A stretch of DNA of 64,000 nt from Blastobasis lacticolella. Lineage: Eukaryota; Arthropoda; Insecta; Lepidoptera; Blastobasidae. Where the stretch lies: assembly GCA_905147135.1 (NCBI GenBank), contig LR990048.1, positions 12,880,563-12,944,562 of the forward strand. The letters are read 5' to 3'. Shown piece after piece: positions 34,890 through 47,280 of the stretch. Below the pieces are notes generated by a model. It did not search any database, was not told the origin of the DNA, and was given only the letters and a program-made list of their open reading frames with translations. Within the stretch, counting starts at the first letter, position 1, and every line of letters starts with the position of its first letter. The position numbers and the translations under genes are program-made.

Positions 34890-35176
34890 TATCATCACAG
34901 CCCATAACAGTCCACTGCAGGACTCAGGGCCTCTCCCACGAAAGGAGAGGTTATTGCCATAATTTACAAACGCTTGGCAGGCGGGTTGGAGATCGCAGTG
35001 TTACAAATATAACAATGAAAAGAGCTGCTGCCCATTTACCAGCCTACGGAGACTTTGGATATTTTGTCTCGAAAACATTAGTCTCCTTGTACGAAAGAAA
35101 GAAAAAAAAACATTTATTAACACAAACAACAACGAGTGTAAAGGTTTGGTGCTATTCTACTCCGGACACCAAACGC
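34890..35176 (-). mobile_element. SINE A copy 5 with internal insertion
   Basis: The core blocks are intact (catcacagcccataacag, cctctcccacgaaagg, cttggcaggcgggttgg). Near its sense 5' end, the usual gtacgacacccacgagtg is interrupted at 35095-35131 by a 37-base A-rich segment (aagaaagaaaaaaaaac, atttattaacac). The open frame running through it is a shadow. Confidence 0.8.
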
Positions 35177-35839
35177 CAGTATAAGTACATAAATTAACAG
35201 GCGGTGGCACCGCTATCGATTGCTCTACAAAGTTTAAAGAAGTGATTCTTAATCATTAATGTTATATGTAACTCTAGAAGTCAACAACACTCAATATTGT
35301 AGTTACAATTTAAAACATTCGTGCCGCCACGTCTACTTTCTTCCGATTTATGCTTCGCTATTGTCAATTCGTTCTTATCTATCAGAGAAAGCATTGGATA
35401 AAAGGAAAACGTGGGAGTCTATGCAAAGAAAGTATAAAATACAATACAAAAGTTCCATTAAGTCACGTTTCTTTAACCACGAGTTTTTTACCCGTTCCAT
35501 CAAACAGAACAATCGGAAAATGGAAAAATTGTAATGAATCTTAATTAGCATTATGCGCATTCTAATGAGAGATAAACACTTTCTTTTTTGTAGTTGAATG
35601 CCAATATTTATCTTTTTTATGTTCAGCGAACGAACTTAGTGAGGTGGATTGAAATATTATATGTATTGAACTTAGGTAGTGTGTTGGTATAGGTATTTCC
35701 ATGATCGAACGTTAGATATTTTCGTTGGGGAAAATCTATGAACACAATAAAAATCAAAATCTAAAATTTTGAAAAAACCCACGACGTCTAAAATTATTGT
35801 AGGTAAAGGAGAAAGGATTAAATAATAATATAAAACCCT
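35177..35839. other. AT-rich intergenic sequence, nothing recognised
   Basis: Overlapping short frames on both strands at 35260-35560 have no recognisable motif. Confidence 0.55.
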
Positions 35840-36165
35840 GGCTAGCTGATCGCTTGGATTTTCAAGTTTGACATGTACGAAATTGCTCTGAAACGACAGC
35901 TTTTGCAAAAACCTCATCGAAATCGGACTAATAGTTTGTTAGAACTCGTCAAATGCCAACTTATCAGGTTGCTGCAAAGCCCCCTGGTAGTGTACTGCCA
36001 TAAAATATATCTAAGAACCTGCTTTGAAAATACCATTTGAATGCAAAAACTTGCATCGAAAGGAGCAGTAGGTTTCGAGAAAAATTGTATCTGCAGACAT
36101 ACAAACACACAAAAAACCTCTAACCCCAAACGCATATACCGCCTACGGTCCGCCCGTCGTGGAAA
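35840..36165 (+). mobile_element. Possible retroelement 3'-region fragment
   Basis: The phrase ctcatcgaaatcggacta followed by atagtttgtt is the kind of sequence found in lepidopteran LINE 3' regions. The run tctgcagacatacaaacac then acctctaaccccaaacgc also looks repeat-like. There is no second copy in this window, so support is weak. Confidence 0.3.
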
Positions 36166-38669
36166 AAAGCAGTTCAATACTAATAGTAAAAGTAGCGAGT
36201 TAAATAAGGCAACAACTTCCCTCTGAATGCAAACATTCTGGCCATTTACATCCCACCAAAAATATTACATGTAAAATTGGTTCGCGAAGCTTCGAAACTC
36301 ATAAGGGTTATCTGTGAAAAGTTATCAAGTCTAATGAAGAGCCAAGCCCCTAACTCTAGATTTATTTCAGAAAGTAGGCCTTAAAGGCCGAAAAGTAGTA
36401 GAAATATTGCATGACACATTAGGCTGGATTCAGTCAGGGCCAAAGTTATGCGTAGCTACAATCAGCTCTGCACTGTAGTTGATTATTGTCACTGAAAGAG
36501 TTGCCCTAAACCAAGGTACTTGAAATTGTTAGCATTCATATCATAAATAAAGCTTACATTTTTTAGTAGTCAAATAAAAAAATCTTACTAAGTAAGTGCC
36601 TATTTGTATGGAAAAGTGCATGATGAAATTATCTTTGTGTATATGGAGTCTACCTACAGCACAGGTTTTCGGGTTTATGGCGTAGGCACCTACGCAATAG
36701 GTTTCGTCCTCGGTTGTGTCTTGTGTTATTAAGTATTGGCGCATAACAAAACGGAATAGAATCTGTAAATGACTCTCTGTTCGGTATTTTTTGCATTAAA
36801 TTCCCATCGAGCATGGAAATTCCCTATTACAACAACGCACACTGAACAACTGCGTAACTACATGCAGGGACTGACATTTCTTCTTCATTCAGCATTCCCT
36901 TTCCACTACTACACCTTTTAGAATGTTAGAGGTAACTCATCATTTGGTTTGCCTATTCGTTCACAACCATTCCTAATATCATAATGTAATAGATAGGTAC
37001 CTAGCCAAAAACACATCTACGAAAACCACACCGTAATCTTAACTGCACTAAACTCAACAGTACAACAATCTCACAAAAACCCAGTCCCAGTCCGGTTCGC
37101 ATTTCGCAATCAATTAATTCCCCATAACGTTTGTTACGAGCGCGCAGGAAAGGAAAAAGCGTCTCTCGATGCGCGAGCGCAGTGAATGCGCACCTGCGCA
37201 CACCGGCCGGACCGGACGGACGCGTGCGCGGCGCGCGCAAGAAAAGCGCATCGCATCAATGAAGCCTGGTGGAATGCGCGCGCGGTGCAGTGCATTGCGA
37301 TTGTTATGTTGTTTGGTAGGGTTTTTGGTAGTTTAGGGAGGTAGACTTTGGTCCGATGTGTATTGATGTTAGTGCCCGTCTAATCAACCGGAAATTAAAC
37401 TGTATTTCTACCATTTATTTAACACTTTATTGCACACAATAAAATACATAGAGAAATAGGTATATAAACGACATAACAGGCACTACTTACAGGCATTTCT
37501 TCCAGTAGGCAGTACAGACGAGAGATGTGATAAATAAAGCAGATCGACGATTTTTCGTGTCTGAATAACAAATATTTTTTGTAGTGCCTACCTGAGTAAC
37601 TGATTGATTAATTATGGTAGGTAACTATAGCTTTGTCCCTTCAATCAAAATTGTAAATGTATATTTCACTACAATCCCACAAAAACGACTAACTACAACT
37701 TACATTCACTGTTGAAGTTGTAGTCTTCACATTACTTCGACAAGATGTAGGTATATGAGCACGAGCGTCTGCTCGGGTGGCGCAAGAAGCCCGGCGCAGC
37801 GCCGCTTCCTCAATGGCCCAAGTTTTTACAACCATTCCAAACATATTTGCACAATACGTCTCTTATTTTATGTCACCACGCCATGATGCACCTTGCGTAT
37901 TGATGATGATTCATAATTCATAAATTGCACTTCATTCTTTAGAAGCTGTATTACTTCAGTTGTTCGATTGTAGCCAACAACTTTGTAACTGGTATAAGTA
38001 CCTAGGTAATGATACGTAGGTAGATTATACAGAATGACTTTAAATTAACTATTGGTAACAAACAACTTTTACTATGCGATATTTACGACGCAGCGATGGG
38101 CGGTTTTGAGATATCCTATTGGTCGGGCGACGTCCGTCGTACCACCATGGTCGCACGATCGTTGCCAATTAGGACAGCGCCTATATATACTGTGACCCTA
38201 CCTCTACCCGTGCCTCTATATAACATAACGCTCTGGCGTTTATTCTTTTTTTATTCAAATGCTTTAAAATCTTATTTGATGATTTTAAAAGATAAAATTA
38301 ATTAGAGTGTACAATAATGTTCATTAACAACTCAGATGAACGCAACAGAACACTTTACATTATTACGTTACGCTTTCTAAACATTTACTTTTAAAAAGTG
38401 CCTGCATTTGATAAACGTGTTTTTAATGTGAATAATCATGACGGAATCACGACTGTGTTTTAATTACGACCACGGTTTTTCTGTACAAGAGTAATTTTAC
38501 TGACAATGCAGAATAGACCGTTGTTGTAAATTATGATTTACGTAAATGAAAGTACCTAAATTGCTTGTTAAATAAGTAGGTAGGTTCACGCATGTTTAAT
38601 CACACATTAAAATACTTTCAGAGATACCTGAGAGAGTGATTAGTGATCAGCCATTTAACATAACTCACC
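36166..38669. other. Unique sequence with a GC-rich block
   Basis: No gene recognised. The GC block at 37135-37290 is dense in CpG (gcgcgcggtgcagtgc, cggacgcgtgcgcggc). Another small one lies at 37765-37805. Confidence 0.5.
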
Positions 38670-38895
38670 GTGAGCACTCTTATTACGGTGAGGGAAAACA
38701 TCGTGATGAAACCTGCACATTCAGGCCACATAATGTGTAACCATTATCCAATCTGGTCAGGTTTCCCTGGCAGCTGGGTCACGGAGGTCAGATGACAGTC
38801 GCTCTGTAATTACTTAATCTGCCAATTATGGATCATGATCAAGACGAACCCGGGTCCCTCGGGCAATAAGAGCACAACCGCGTCATTAATTATAT
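38670..38895 (+). mobile_element. SINE C copy lacking the tRNA head
   Basis: It starts with the linker-distal part (gagcactcttattacgg, gagggaaaacatcgtg, gaaacctgcacattcagg). It continues through ccaatctggtcaggtttcc and ggatcatgatcaag to the 3' end (agcacaaccgcgtcatt). The tRNA-like head is absent. Confidence 0.8.
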
Positions 38896-39634
38896 TTAGC
38901 ATAATTTAGATTTCAATAACCTACATATCTCATTATTTTTGGCACAAAAGGCAACACATCAAACTATTCACTACCAGTATAAAATGAGCTAGCATCACTA
39001 TGAATTCGCGTACAAACCGGAGCCAGTCCAAAGTCTAAACAGGGTAGATTGAGCTACCTTTTTACTCTGTGCTTCTGTACATAAAATAAATATAAAACGC
39101 TACCAGATAAATAAGCACATTTTCCGTACCTAGACTTACCCTTAAAACTAGAGATGTCTTATTAAGTAATTTCGGAAAAACAAGCACACAAGCATAATTA
39201 TAATACATAGTATAAGTAAGTAGATATAATAAAACTACAGTTGAAAATGCACTCGCTTTCCTCGCTGCACTCAGGGACGCTTAACCCCCAAGTGCAAACC
39301 AGTCTGGAAGTCCAATTAAGCCAGTGGCCGCTGGTGCATGCCAAATTGCCAGCTGTTTACAGAACATAATTACTGGACTAGGAAGTCTACCGGCTGGCTG
39401 GCCCGTGGGAGCAGTTTAGTGAGCGCGTGTGAACTGAGCGACAATACGCTGAGCACACACAATCACACGTCAGAGAGACGTAGAGATGGGCCGTGCTGTC
39501 AAAAATGTTCTTTCAGGTGGGCACTGAGCTTTAATTTGTAGGGTCTTCATAGCGTTCGTGAAATTAAAAAAGAAAAATGTTTACGTCAGAACAGTGTGCA
39601 AATTTTAATATTTTCTAATAAATAATATCTATAG
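38896..39634. other. Intergenic sequence, nothing recognised
   Basis: No supportable feature. Confidence 0.55.
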
Positions 39635-39745
39635 AGAGTATAAAACAAAGTCGCTTTCCGCCGTCTGTTCATATGTATGTGTCTATGTACGCTTAGATCT
39701 TTTAAACAACGCAACGGATTTCAATGTGGTTTAAATATTCGTGGA
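39635..39745 (-). mobile_element. LINE G 3'-region fragment
   Basis: Antisense of the G chain: ataaaacaaagtcgctttc, gtacgcttagatctttta, aacggatttcaatgtgg. Confidence 0.65.
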
Positions 39746-39823
39746 CCCATTAATTACGTTCAAAGTATTCAGTGTTGACAATGTTTGTGTGCGACATGTG
39801 TATCACATGCTCTTGTAAATTGT

Positions 39824-40077
39824 AAATAACTATGCTTGGACAAATTCACACAGCGCCATCTAGCCCCAAAGTAAACATCGCTTGTGTTATGGATGTTAAA
39901 ATACTGATAAACTAATTATATACAGTTTTAAAAATATGTACTTATTTTACATACACAGAGACCCGTAACAAAAATTAAAATTCATCATTTCAATTTCTGC
40001 TCGGCCGGGAATCGAAGCCGGGTCCTCTGAGTGGCTGACCGGGGTGTAAACCAACTGAACCACTCGGATCTCATGAG
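39824..40077 (-). mobile_element. SINE B copy 2
   Basis: Antisense: tgcttggacaaattcacac, agcgccatctagcccc, acagagacccgtaac, then the head region (ctcggccgggaatcgaagcc) and ccaactgaaccactcgg. Box B is mutated (atcgaagcc) compared with copy 1, so transcription competence is doubtful. Confidence 0.85.
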
Positions 40078-40130
40078 TCAATAAGTATCTTATTAATATA
40101 CTATACTTCTCTGTTCTTTATCAAAAAATT

Positions 40131-40163
40131 ATTGTTTTGATGGTAGTTAACCATCAAAACAAT
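40131..40163. repeat. 14-bp stem inverted repeat
   Basis: attgttttgatggt pairs exactly with accatcaaaacaat around a 5-base centre. It lies just outside SINE B copy 2. It may be a tiny fold-back remnant; function unknown. Confidence 0.65.
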
Positions 40164-41805
40164 TATTTTTCTAACTTAGTTTTAAGTTTTGTATAATGCT
40201 TACAATTAGGCACTTACACATCTTTAAATAGCTACGGAACACAGCCGCAGCCTCTATTTTCGTTCGCGTCATTTGTTACTTCATATAACTTCAGTTACTT
40301 CTCAATGTAACTAGTTTACTAACAAAACCAATTCATTTCGTTCGAGTAAATAAAGGCTCAAAACTCCGTTCACAAGAGAACAGAGCTAGACGTACGACTT
40401 TCCCATGGTAGTGCATTATATTATAAGATAATGGACGCGGATTCGTCCCTACATCATTGTGGTGCCGCCTACGAAACGCCGATAAATAATCGTATGAAAT
40501 AACATGATACATATCGCGACCATCCATCACTGGTTGCACGCTTTTGTCGGCGATTGTGACGAAATTACTGATGTATTACTAGTTTATCATTGCATTATGG
40601 TTTAGTTTCTCCTTGTTGCTACATCTCTGTTCTATTTTACGCTTACGCTTTACTCTAAGCTTTTATATAGTTTCACAGGTCTTTCTTGCACGTTAAATTT
40701 AACCCATTTCTCGGTTTCCGATTGCGCACTCATGTAAGTTCGGTGACAATGCAATGTTAAGATATCGTCGATCTGATCTGGGGATGGAGATGGAAGGTGG
40801 CCATTGGAACTCCTAAACTACGCACGGTAAACCTATTGAGTTTGGGCTCGTTTTATTAGTCACGAATCAAACGAGCGAGTGAACGATCAGCGGCCTTAGC
40901 CAAGAGGTTTCGTTAATCTACAATCGTTTGTGATAGAAAAAGTTTATGGAATTTGACATAAGCTAACGTTATCTGACATAAGCTAACGTTTGTGGTAAAA
41001 ATTCTTGGTCCATAGACAATTCACGTACCTTCGGTGTACAAAGGAGGCGGATAGGCGGATGATCCTACATAATCAGAGTCAATGTTGATGTTGGTAGAAA
41101 TAGTCGAATTTCGACCTGTAAATTTTCTACCATACACGCATCACGCAAGCGGAGCTGTCAAAGATGGCTAGACCGGCAGATCAGTTAGACAAATACTCTG
41201 ACTGATCATAGAGAACGCACGATAAAAGCTTGCTATGAAAAAATTTATTTTAAATGAACTGGTTTAAACCTGATAACTATATCAGGTACTAACCATACTA
41301 AAGGAGAAAATGGTGAAAGGATGCCTTTTTTTAGAGGTAGGTATGAATTTTGAAAATATGGTCTCTATCCAAATATGGCTACAATCTTTCAGGTCAGGTC
41401 GAAATTTGACTATATTCGACTAAAATTATTAACCAGAACATAGTCTAGGTATCTTATTAATCGGTAGGTATTTACTTACTTTGTTGCAAACGGTTCACTT
41501 TATTTGTAGCAAGAAGGACTTAGTTATTTATAAGCTTAGTTGCTGGCATGTCTTTGTTCGGAAATGTGTTTATTTTAACCACAACGAGACATGAGCGGAT
41601 GGGGCCGCAAAATATACACATCGTTAATGATACAGCAAAATAAGGTTTCATGTAATTAAAGAAATTAATTACTTTTATATGACTATGATTTGGTTTATTT
41701 ATTTGGGACATTTTGTATATTTCTGAATAGAATAATGTTGCATTTGGCTACCTAAACATAATATTTCAAAACCAGAAACTAAACTGCTAAATATGAAAAG
41801 AACTT
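40164..41805. other. Unique sequence, no gene recognised
   Basis: The only local structure is a direct duplication at 40954-40993, listed separately. Confidence 0.5.
40954..40993. repeat. Two-unit 20-bp tandem repeat
   Basis: tgacataagctaacgtt occurs at 40954 and again at 40974, exact over 17 bases. Confidence 0.8.
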
Positions 41806-42283
41806 TCAATAGAAAAAGACAAAAGTAGAGCACGACAATAGTAAGTAATTCTCCTTTAATATATATAAAAATATTTAAAACAACCTGTGTTCAAAAACTA
41901 AATCTGAAATACAAAAAAAACCTGTGATGGACGCCATCTAGCCCCAAATGGTGCTAGATAACTGATAAAATACTTACCTATATACTTTTATATATTTATG
42001 TACTTATTTATTATACATATATTAACTAACACCCAAGCCATTTACAGAAATTAAAACTCATCATTTCAATTTCTGCTCGGCCGGGTATCGAACCCGGGAC
42101 CTCTTGCGTGGCAGACCGGTATGTTAACCACTCAACCACTCAAGTCGTCGTGTATAATCCACAGAAATCTAAAGAAGTATCTTTATTTATTTAATAAGTC
42201 ACATTTTTTACATTTCTGTGGATAAATGGTACAGACCTATACTTGTCGTTATCGTTCACAACTTTTATCTTTTTCTATTGAAT
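41806..42283. mobile_element. MITE H copy 1, split by SINE B
   Basis: The left arm begins tcaatagaaaaagacaaaag and continues gcacgacaatagtaag. The right arm ends cttttatctttttctattg, and both mirror each other as in copy 2 (58843). The centre carries an inner fold (cacagaaatctaaag paired with tacatttctgtgg, 42160-42225). A SINE B copy interrupts the element. Confidence 0.7.
41930..42150 (-). mobile_element. SINE B copy 3, nested in MITE H
   Basis: Antisense: gacgccatctagccccaaatgg, with the body cccaagccatttacag and the head ctcggccgggtatcgaaccc ending at cactcaagtcgtcg. Box B (reverse complement GGTTCGATACCC) is nearly intact. The arms of MITE H flank it on both sides, so it inserted later. 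Confidence 0.85.
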
Positions 42284-42302
42284 CGTACTTTAGTTACTTT
42301 CA

Positions 42303-42624
42303 TTAATCTTGCCGTTAATGCCCCGGTTGTGCTCTCGCGCACAGGGGCCCGGGGTCCACCTTGACCATGGTCTACGATTTGACAAATCATATAATTACAG
42401 TGGGGTGACTGCCATAAGACCTCCGTGTACCAGAGGAATCTGACCATTTTGGATTATGGTTCACATTCAGTCGCCTGAATGTGCAGGTTTTATCCGTCGG
42501 AGCATCGGTTAGCATACATTTAATTTACATAACTCAAAAAAGAGTCATTGGTACATGGCCGCAGTGGGATTCAAACCCGGTACCTCTCGCTCGACTACCT
42601 TAACGACTCGGATACCGGTGCTCC
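42303..42624 (-). mobile_element. SINE C copy with head
   Basis: Antisense: gccgttaatgccccggttg, ccatggtctacgattt, ttcagtcgcctgaatgtg and gagcatcggttag. The head follows (cattggtacatggccgc, gattcaaacccggtacc) and ends near ggtgctcct. One of the longer copies. The minus-strand open frame inside is a shadow. Confidence 0.85.
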
Positions 42625-44498
42625 TACTTTAGCTACTTACATTATTTGGCAGAAATAAATAGTGAATATTTATATCAGCATTATAATTAGCTAATATGTT
42701 TAGCAGCTGAATCTTGCGGCCTTGAGCTGCCGCACCTGTCTCACGCTAGGTTTTTTGCATGACCGGCGACGTTGCAGTTTGCGTGTGTTCTATTCTAAAT
42801 TAAGATAGTCAGGCCTGTTTTATGATAATGTGCCTAGCTAGAAACTAGGCTTATAAAATAAGTTTTTAAACTATTACAAAATACGAAGTACGTTAACACA
42901 AAAATACGAGAAGTTATATTCTAGAGTGTAGGTAAATATGGATCTATCTACCTCAGAATAAAAAATACGCAAGGAAATAAAAATCAAGGCTTCCTTTATT
43001 AGTACGTCTCAGAGCGATAAAATCTCTAATGGAATCGAAAGTGCAGTCGTGGTGCAGTGCAGGTGGATGGGGCACGTATCCTTGAGATGGCGCAGCCGGG
43101 CGGCGGGCAGTGCGCACGCGCCGCGCTGCGGCTAGCGGGCCGGCCTCGTGACCTATAGCGCGGCCTTGCACTGCGCAGGCCGCAGCCTTCCACGCCACCA
43201 CGCGGCCACTCGGCCACGATAGCTTTGCGGACGGCCCCGTGACGTCATGCGAGTGCAGCCCGCACCGCAGCGGCCGACGACGCACCAACCGCCGGCAAAC
43301 CCACACCGCCTAGATGCAGATGCACCGCACCCGCTCGGCAGGTGCCAGCGAACCAATTAAGGAATTCTATGTGGCCGCGCGCAATTACCCACAGCAAAAC
43401 GACTAAATCAATAGGCGTCGAGTCACTATGGGTATTGTTTTCTTGACTCAATTTCGTTTTATTTCTGCTCAACCAGTTCCGATGGCACTCCCTTATGGAC
43501 TAGACAACATACACTATGCATATATTTATCTTAATGACTCGCGGCGCGTAGAGCTTGACATTTGAGGACACGAAATAATTTCCACAATCGTCTTATCAAA
43601 AGTGGGGCGAACAAATAATTTATAATGTAAACACGTGCAGGTCACCCTGTCTGTAAACACCCTGTTCTAGACACCATCGGTACAAAAGGTATCGATTTCA
43701 AACAGTGACACTTGTCGATATGCAAACACAAACATTGAGTGACGCGCTAGTTCACTTGAAAATTTCGATAGATAAGGAGTCGCGTGTCATTCTTTGAGTC
43801 GGCTATGAAGCAGGCCGCAAACGTAGCTTTACGAGCGCGGCGCTGAAATATATGTCTTACTTACAACACAAATAAGAGCGTAGGGCGTTTCAATGGAGCG
43901 TCGTAGGTTATGGGCCGAGCGTCGGCCGAGGTTCAAACAAGAAGGTGTTTGCGAGAGATAGCAGTTATCGCCTGAGAACGTTAAACACTGGGCCCGGCCC
44001 GCGTGCCACCGCCGCACTTGCACAACGATATCATTGTGGGGGAATTCCTCTCGTCTCCATCCTTGCTCCAGTACTTTTCCTTATTTTCGCCTATTAAGTA
44101 CCTGTATCGCAATTTACATACTTGCATACTTACGTGCCTTCGGTATCAGTCAGCTAGATAGGCAAATTAGTTATTTGTTGCTCGCTTATTTGTTAAGTAA
44201 CCAAGCCTTCTATTGCCAATCTTGTGATAAGCGTGGCAGGCGTACACGAGGATTTACTGTGCGAATCCCTCTGCATTGTTATCTCCTCCATCAGCGAGGG
44301 AACGCCGTTGCGTTTATGCAGCATAAATAGCTCGAAGTTTACGAACCGGAGCGGACGAACGGACGGACAGAAGTTACTGCCATTTGCGGACTCCATTCAC
44401 GCTATAAACTTTAAAAGAAAGCTTGTACATTCACTAAGTAAAACATTATTCTTATGGTAAGCAGATTGAGTAACTTATAAAACTTGTATATCTATTAC
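42625..44498. other. Unique sequence with a strong GC block
   Basis: The block at 43065-43345 is the longest GC/CpG-rich stretch in the window (cggccttgcactgcgc, ccgcaccgcagcggccg and neighbours). Overlapping minus-strand frames there arise from composition and give no recognisable protein. No other feature. Confidence 0.5.
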
Positions 44499-44560
44499 AA
44501 TGTTTTGCATAACAAGCGTATCTACAGCGCATCTGATGGTAAGCCATTACCGTGTAAAGC
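44499..44560 (-). mobile_element. LINE D 3'-end fragment, diverged
   Basis: aagcgtatctacagcgc, catctgatggtaagccatt, accgtg: antisense LINE D end. Confidence 0.5.
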
Positions 44561-44698
44561 AATGAATATTTTCAATAGGAAGGATATCACCCGAGCGAGT
44601 TAGGTAGGGTACCTATTTTCTCTCAGACTAAGACTTTTCCTCCTCTTCCTCTCTTTTCATTCGTTTCTGATGGTAAGGGAATAATGCCGCCGCAGCAT

Positions 44699-44912
44699 CA
44701 GGGCCTCTATTTTTGAATAGCTCGCTTCGATTCGGATGATTTCTGCATAAAAAATTTGATATTTTTAAAGCACGATGCTGCTTGTCCCTATTTTTGAAAC
44801 GTAGTCTTTCGGGGTTACCAATGTGATTTAAAAAATATTGAACTTTTCATGCCGAAAATCATAAAAGAAAACCGTTCGAATCAATGCGAATGATTTTAAA
44901 ATAGAGCCCCTG
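44699..44912. mobile_element. MITE E copy 3, both TIRs present
   Basis: It begins CAGGGCCTCTATTTTTGAA and ends ttttaaaatagagcccctg, so both termini are visible. It is 214 bp. The arms continue with gctcgcttcgattcgg and its mirror. The inner gttaccaatgtgattt matches copies 1 and 2. The CAGGG-type terminus is compatible with hAT, but no 8-bp duplication is seen. Confidence 0.8.
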
Positions 44913-45123
44913 GCCACGAATGCCTAGAAATGTGTAGGCTCAAGGTTTTTAAGAGGCGGGGCATAGCGGGGTACCCCGTTCGACTTTGAAAGCTAGTATT
45001 TTAAATAGTAGTGTGTTTCTGCCGTAAAGTAAGCTTTCCTGTGCTCCATGGGGTGGTGATTTGGGGAACCGTGGCTTTGGCAGTGGAGGGGCATTTGCGT
45101 TTTTGCAACGTGTTATAGTACTG

Positions 45124-45210
45124 ACCGATACCCCTGATGTTACTAATGTCTATAGGCAGCGGTGAACACTTTCGATCAGGTGGCCCGCTTACCTACTGTA
45201 TAACATAAAA
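45124..45210 (+). mobile_element. LINE D 3'-end fragment
   Basis: actaatgtctataggcagc, ggtgaacactttcgatc, aggtggcccgcttacc, ending ataacataaaaacg. Confidence 0.7.
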
Positions 45211-46264
45211 ACGTCGAGAGTCTAGACGAACCCTGACAACAAGAACACCAATTTAGTGCTACGCTGCTGCATAAAATACTAATATTAATTAGGCGCGCAA
45301 AGTTCATTAATCTTTAAGTGACTATAAAAAAAATTATCTGTTAATATGCACTGAATAAGCGTCTTACTACCTAGTAGCTACTTTATCCTATCTCTAATCT
45401 ATGTAACGTACCTAAGAGTCATGTTAACTATAAAGAAAAGGTTAAGCACTTATAGGAATTACGTCGAGGATTCCAGAGGCGAATAACTGGTATTCACGTC
45501 CTCTTTGATTACATCACATTCATTCTGTAAATATTTTAAAAACTATATTTATTACTATAAAATTTTGCTAGTTTCGCTAGAGCAAAACCAATCACGGGAT
45601 ACTTATACACGTTTTATTATATGTTTCATTTATCTACTTATATCTACTGTACGAATTCCCACATAAAACAGGACAAGACAATCTAAACTAGATCAACCTA
45701 CTAAACACTCATCACTCCAAGCCAAACTAATCTACAACCTACGTCATAGTCACAGCGTTACGAACGCACAAAAAATCCATTTCAGTGCTACTCGAGCGAG
45801 TAATGATTAGCTGGTTTTAACTCAGATACGGTACCTTAAAAAGCGGCGCGTGTAAGGTGGATGCGCCAGCCTGCGGCAGGAATGCAACAATCGGCCGCAG
45901 TCAGGTGCGCGCGCACCTGCTCCGAGCAGTCTCGCTGATCGGTGACAATACGCGGACAGCTACCTGACTCGCGATCGAAGATTACGGCGAAGTAGCTCTC
46001 GAGCGCGACTCTGGTTATAGATTTTGTAGCTGCTTGTTTCTTCAGGGATCGGGAAATTTAGCGGTCGAGGTCGATATCTAGGCAATGCAGCCTTTGAACT
46101 ACCACAAAGTCGAAAACTGTTTCGTGATTTAACTCGAGATCGACGCAAGATTACGATGATGTACGAGTAGCTTGGTGCGACTCTGAGCTTTTAGTAAAGG
46201 AGAGAGAAATAGAGTTCTTCAGAAATATAATGATATCTGTTCACCTATTCACCTGTCAGGACAG
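45211..46264. other. Intergenic sequence with a GC-rich block
   Basis: The GC block lies at 45840-45960 (gcgcgcgcacctgctcc). No gene recognised. Confidence 0.5.
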
Positions 46265-46350
46265 AGCAAAGTTGCGGTCCATAGTCTCTGCCTACCCCAC
46301 CTGTGGGACACAGGCGTGAGCTTTATGTATGTATGTATGTATGTATATGT
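46265..46350 (+). repeat. Retroposon-like end with GTAT microsatellite
   Basis: gtctctgcctaccccacc, gggacacaggcgtgagc, then five tatg units (46324-46346). The non-repetitive part is a frequent lepidopteran retroposon ending, by memory, so the microsatellite is probably its tail. Confidence 0.5.
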
Positions 46351-46959
46351 TCACCTATTTAGCAGACTCGAGAACGAAACAAGATTACGTCAAAATGTAG
46401 TTCACCGCGACTTGACATTGTGGTGAAGTGAATACTTCGAATAAATCAATTATCCGCAAATTCTAATGTCAAGAATACACAAAAACACACAGATATTGGG
46501 ACTGAAGATCGTACTCGGTCTGAAATACAAAAACCTTCCTTGGAAACCCGTTTGCCTGCACAGCTGTTGGGACGAAACAGGTTGCCAGGGCCAACTTTAC
46601 ACTGGCTTCGTCTTGAACTAATACATGCTAACTACACTTATTTTATATCATAAACATTAATCTGGTACGCTTGTAGATAGAGTATATTTAGCACTCTATT
46701 ACAAAAAGCTACTCACAACAGTTACAACCAATAAGCAGGTAGGTAGATACTCGCAGAGCCCGATAGCGGTCAACAAGCGCTAAATGTGGCGTGACGAATT
46801 GACAACTTTTTATGAATCGGGGTTTCCCTGTGATTAGCGATTTCAGTTGAATATTAGTGGAGATTGATGAGGAAAAATTAACTGACTCCAAATTGCCGAC
46901 CGGAAAGTGTTACCAGAATTACTTTTAGATACTTATTCTTTTTTTGTTTTAGAATTAGA
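46351..46959. other. Intergenic sequence, nothing recognised
   Basis: No supportable feature. Confidence 0.55.
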
Positions 46960-47280
46960 TAAGCTTTTGCTCGCGACTTTGTCCGATTATGCCATACTTT
47001 TTGACGAAAATGTAGAATTTGTAGATTTAGGCTTTGTAGAGTTGGGATCTTGGCTATTCATGAGATCTGATAACTTTTTCACAGTGATACCGTTATGGGC
47101 TTACGAGACTTGGCCCGTCAAATTCACATTAAATGTTATTTTTTTTATATAATTAGACTATTTCACCGTCTCACCTGGTGGTAAGTGACCATGCGGCTGA
47201 TGATGGAGCATGCCTGTCTGTTTTATGATGGAGCTTCGGTTTGCTTCGACAAGGTTCCAACCCATGCTGATCGCGCGCGG
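46960..47280. mobile_element. Probable mosaic of LINE fragments
   Basis: agcttttgctcgcgacttt at 46963 resembles the start of the LINE G edge. At 47165, ccgtctcacctggtgg, taagtgaccatgcggc starts a different end-like repeat that runs to about 47280. The open frame at 46907-47152 has no recognisable protein motif. Confidence 0.35.

Noticed and set aside
43065..43345. Overlapping 60-117-codon minus-strand frames
   Set aside because: The frames are caused by GC-rich composition, are mutually out of phase and lack recognisable motifs.
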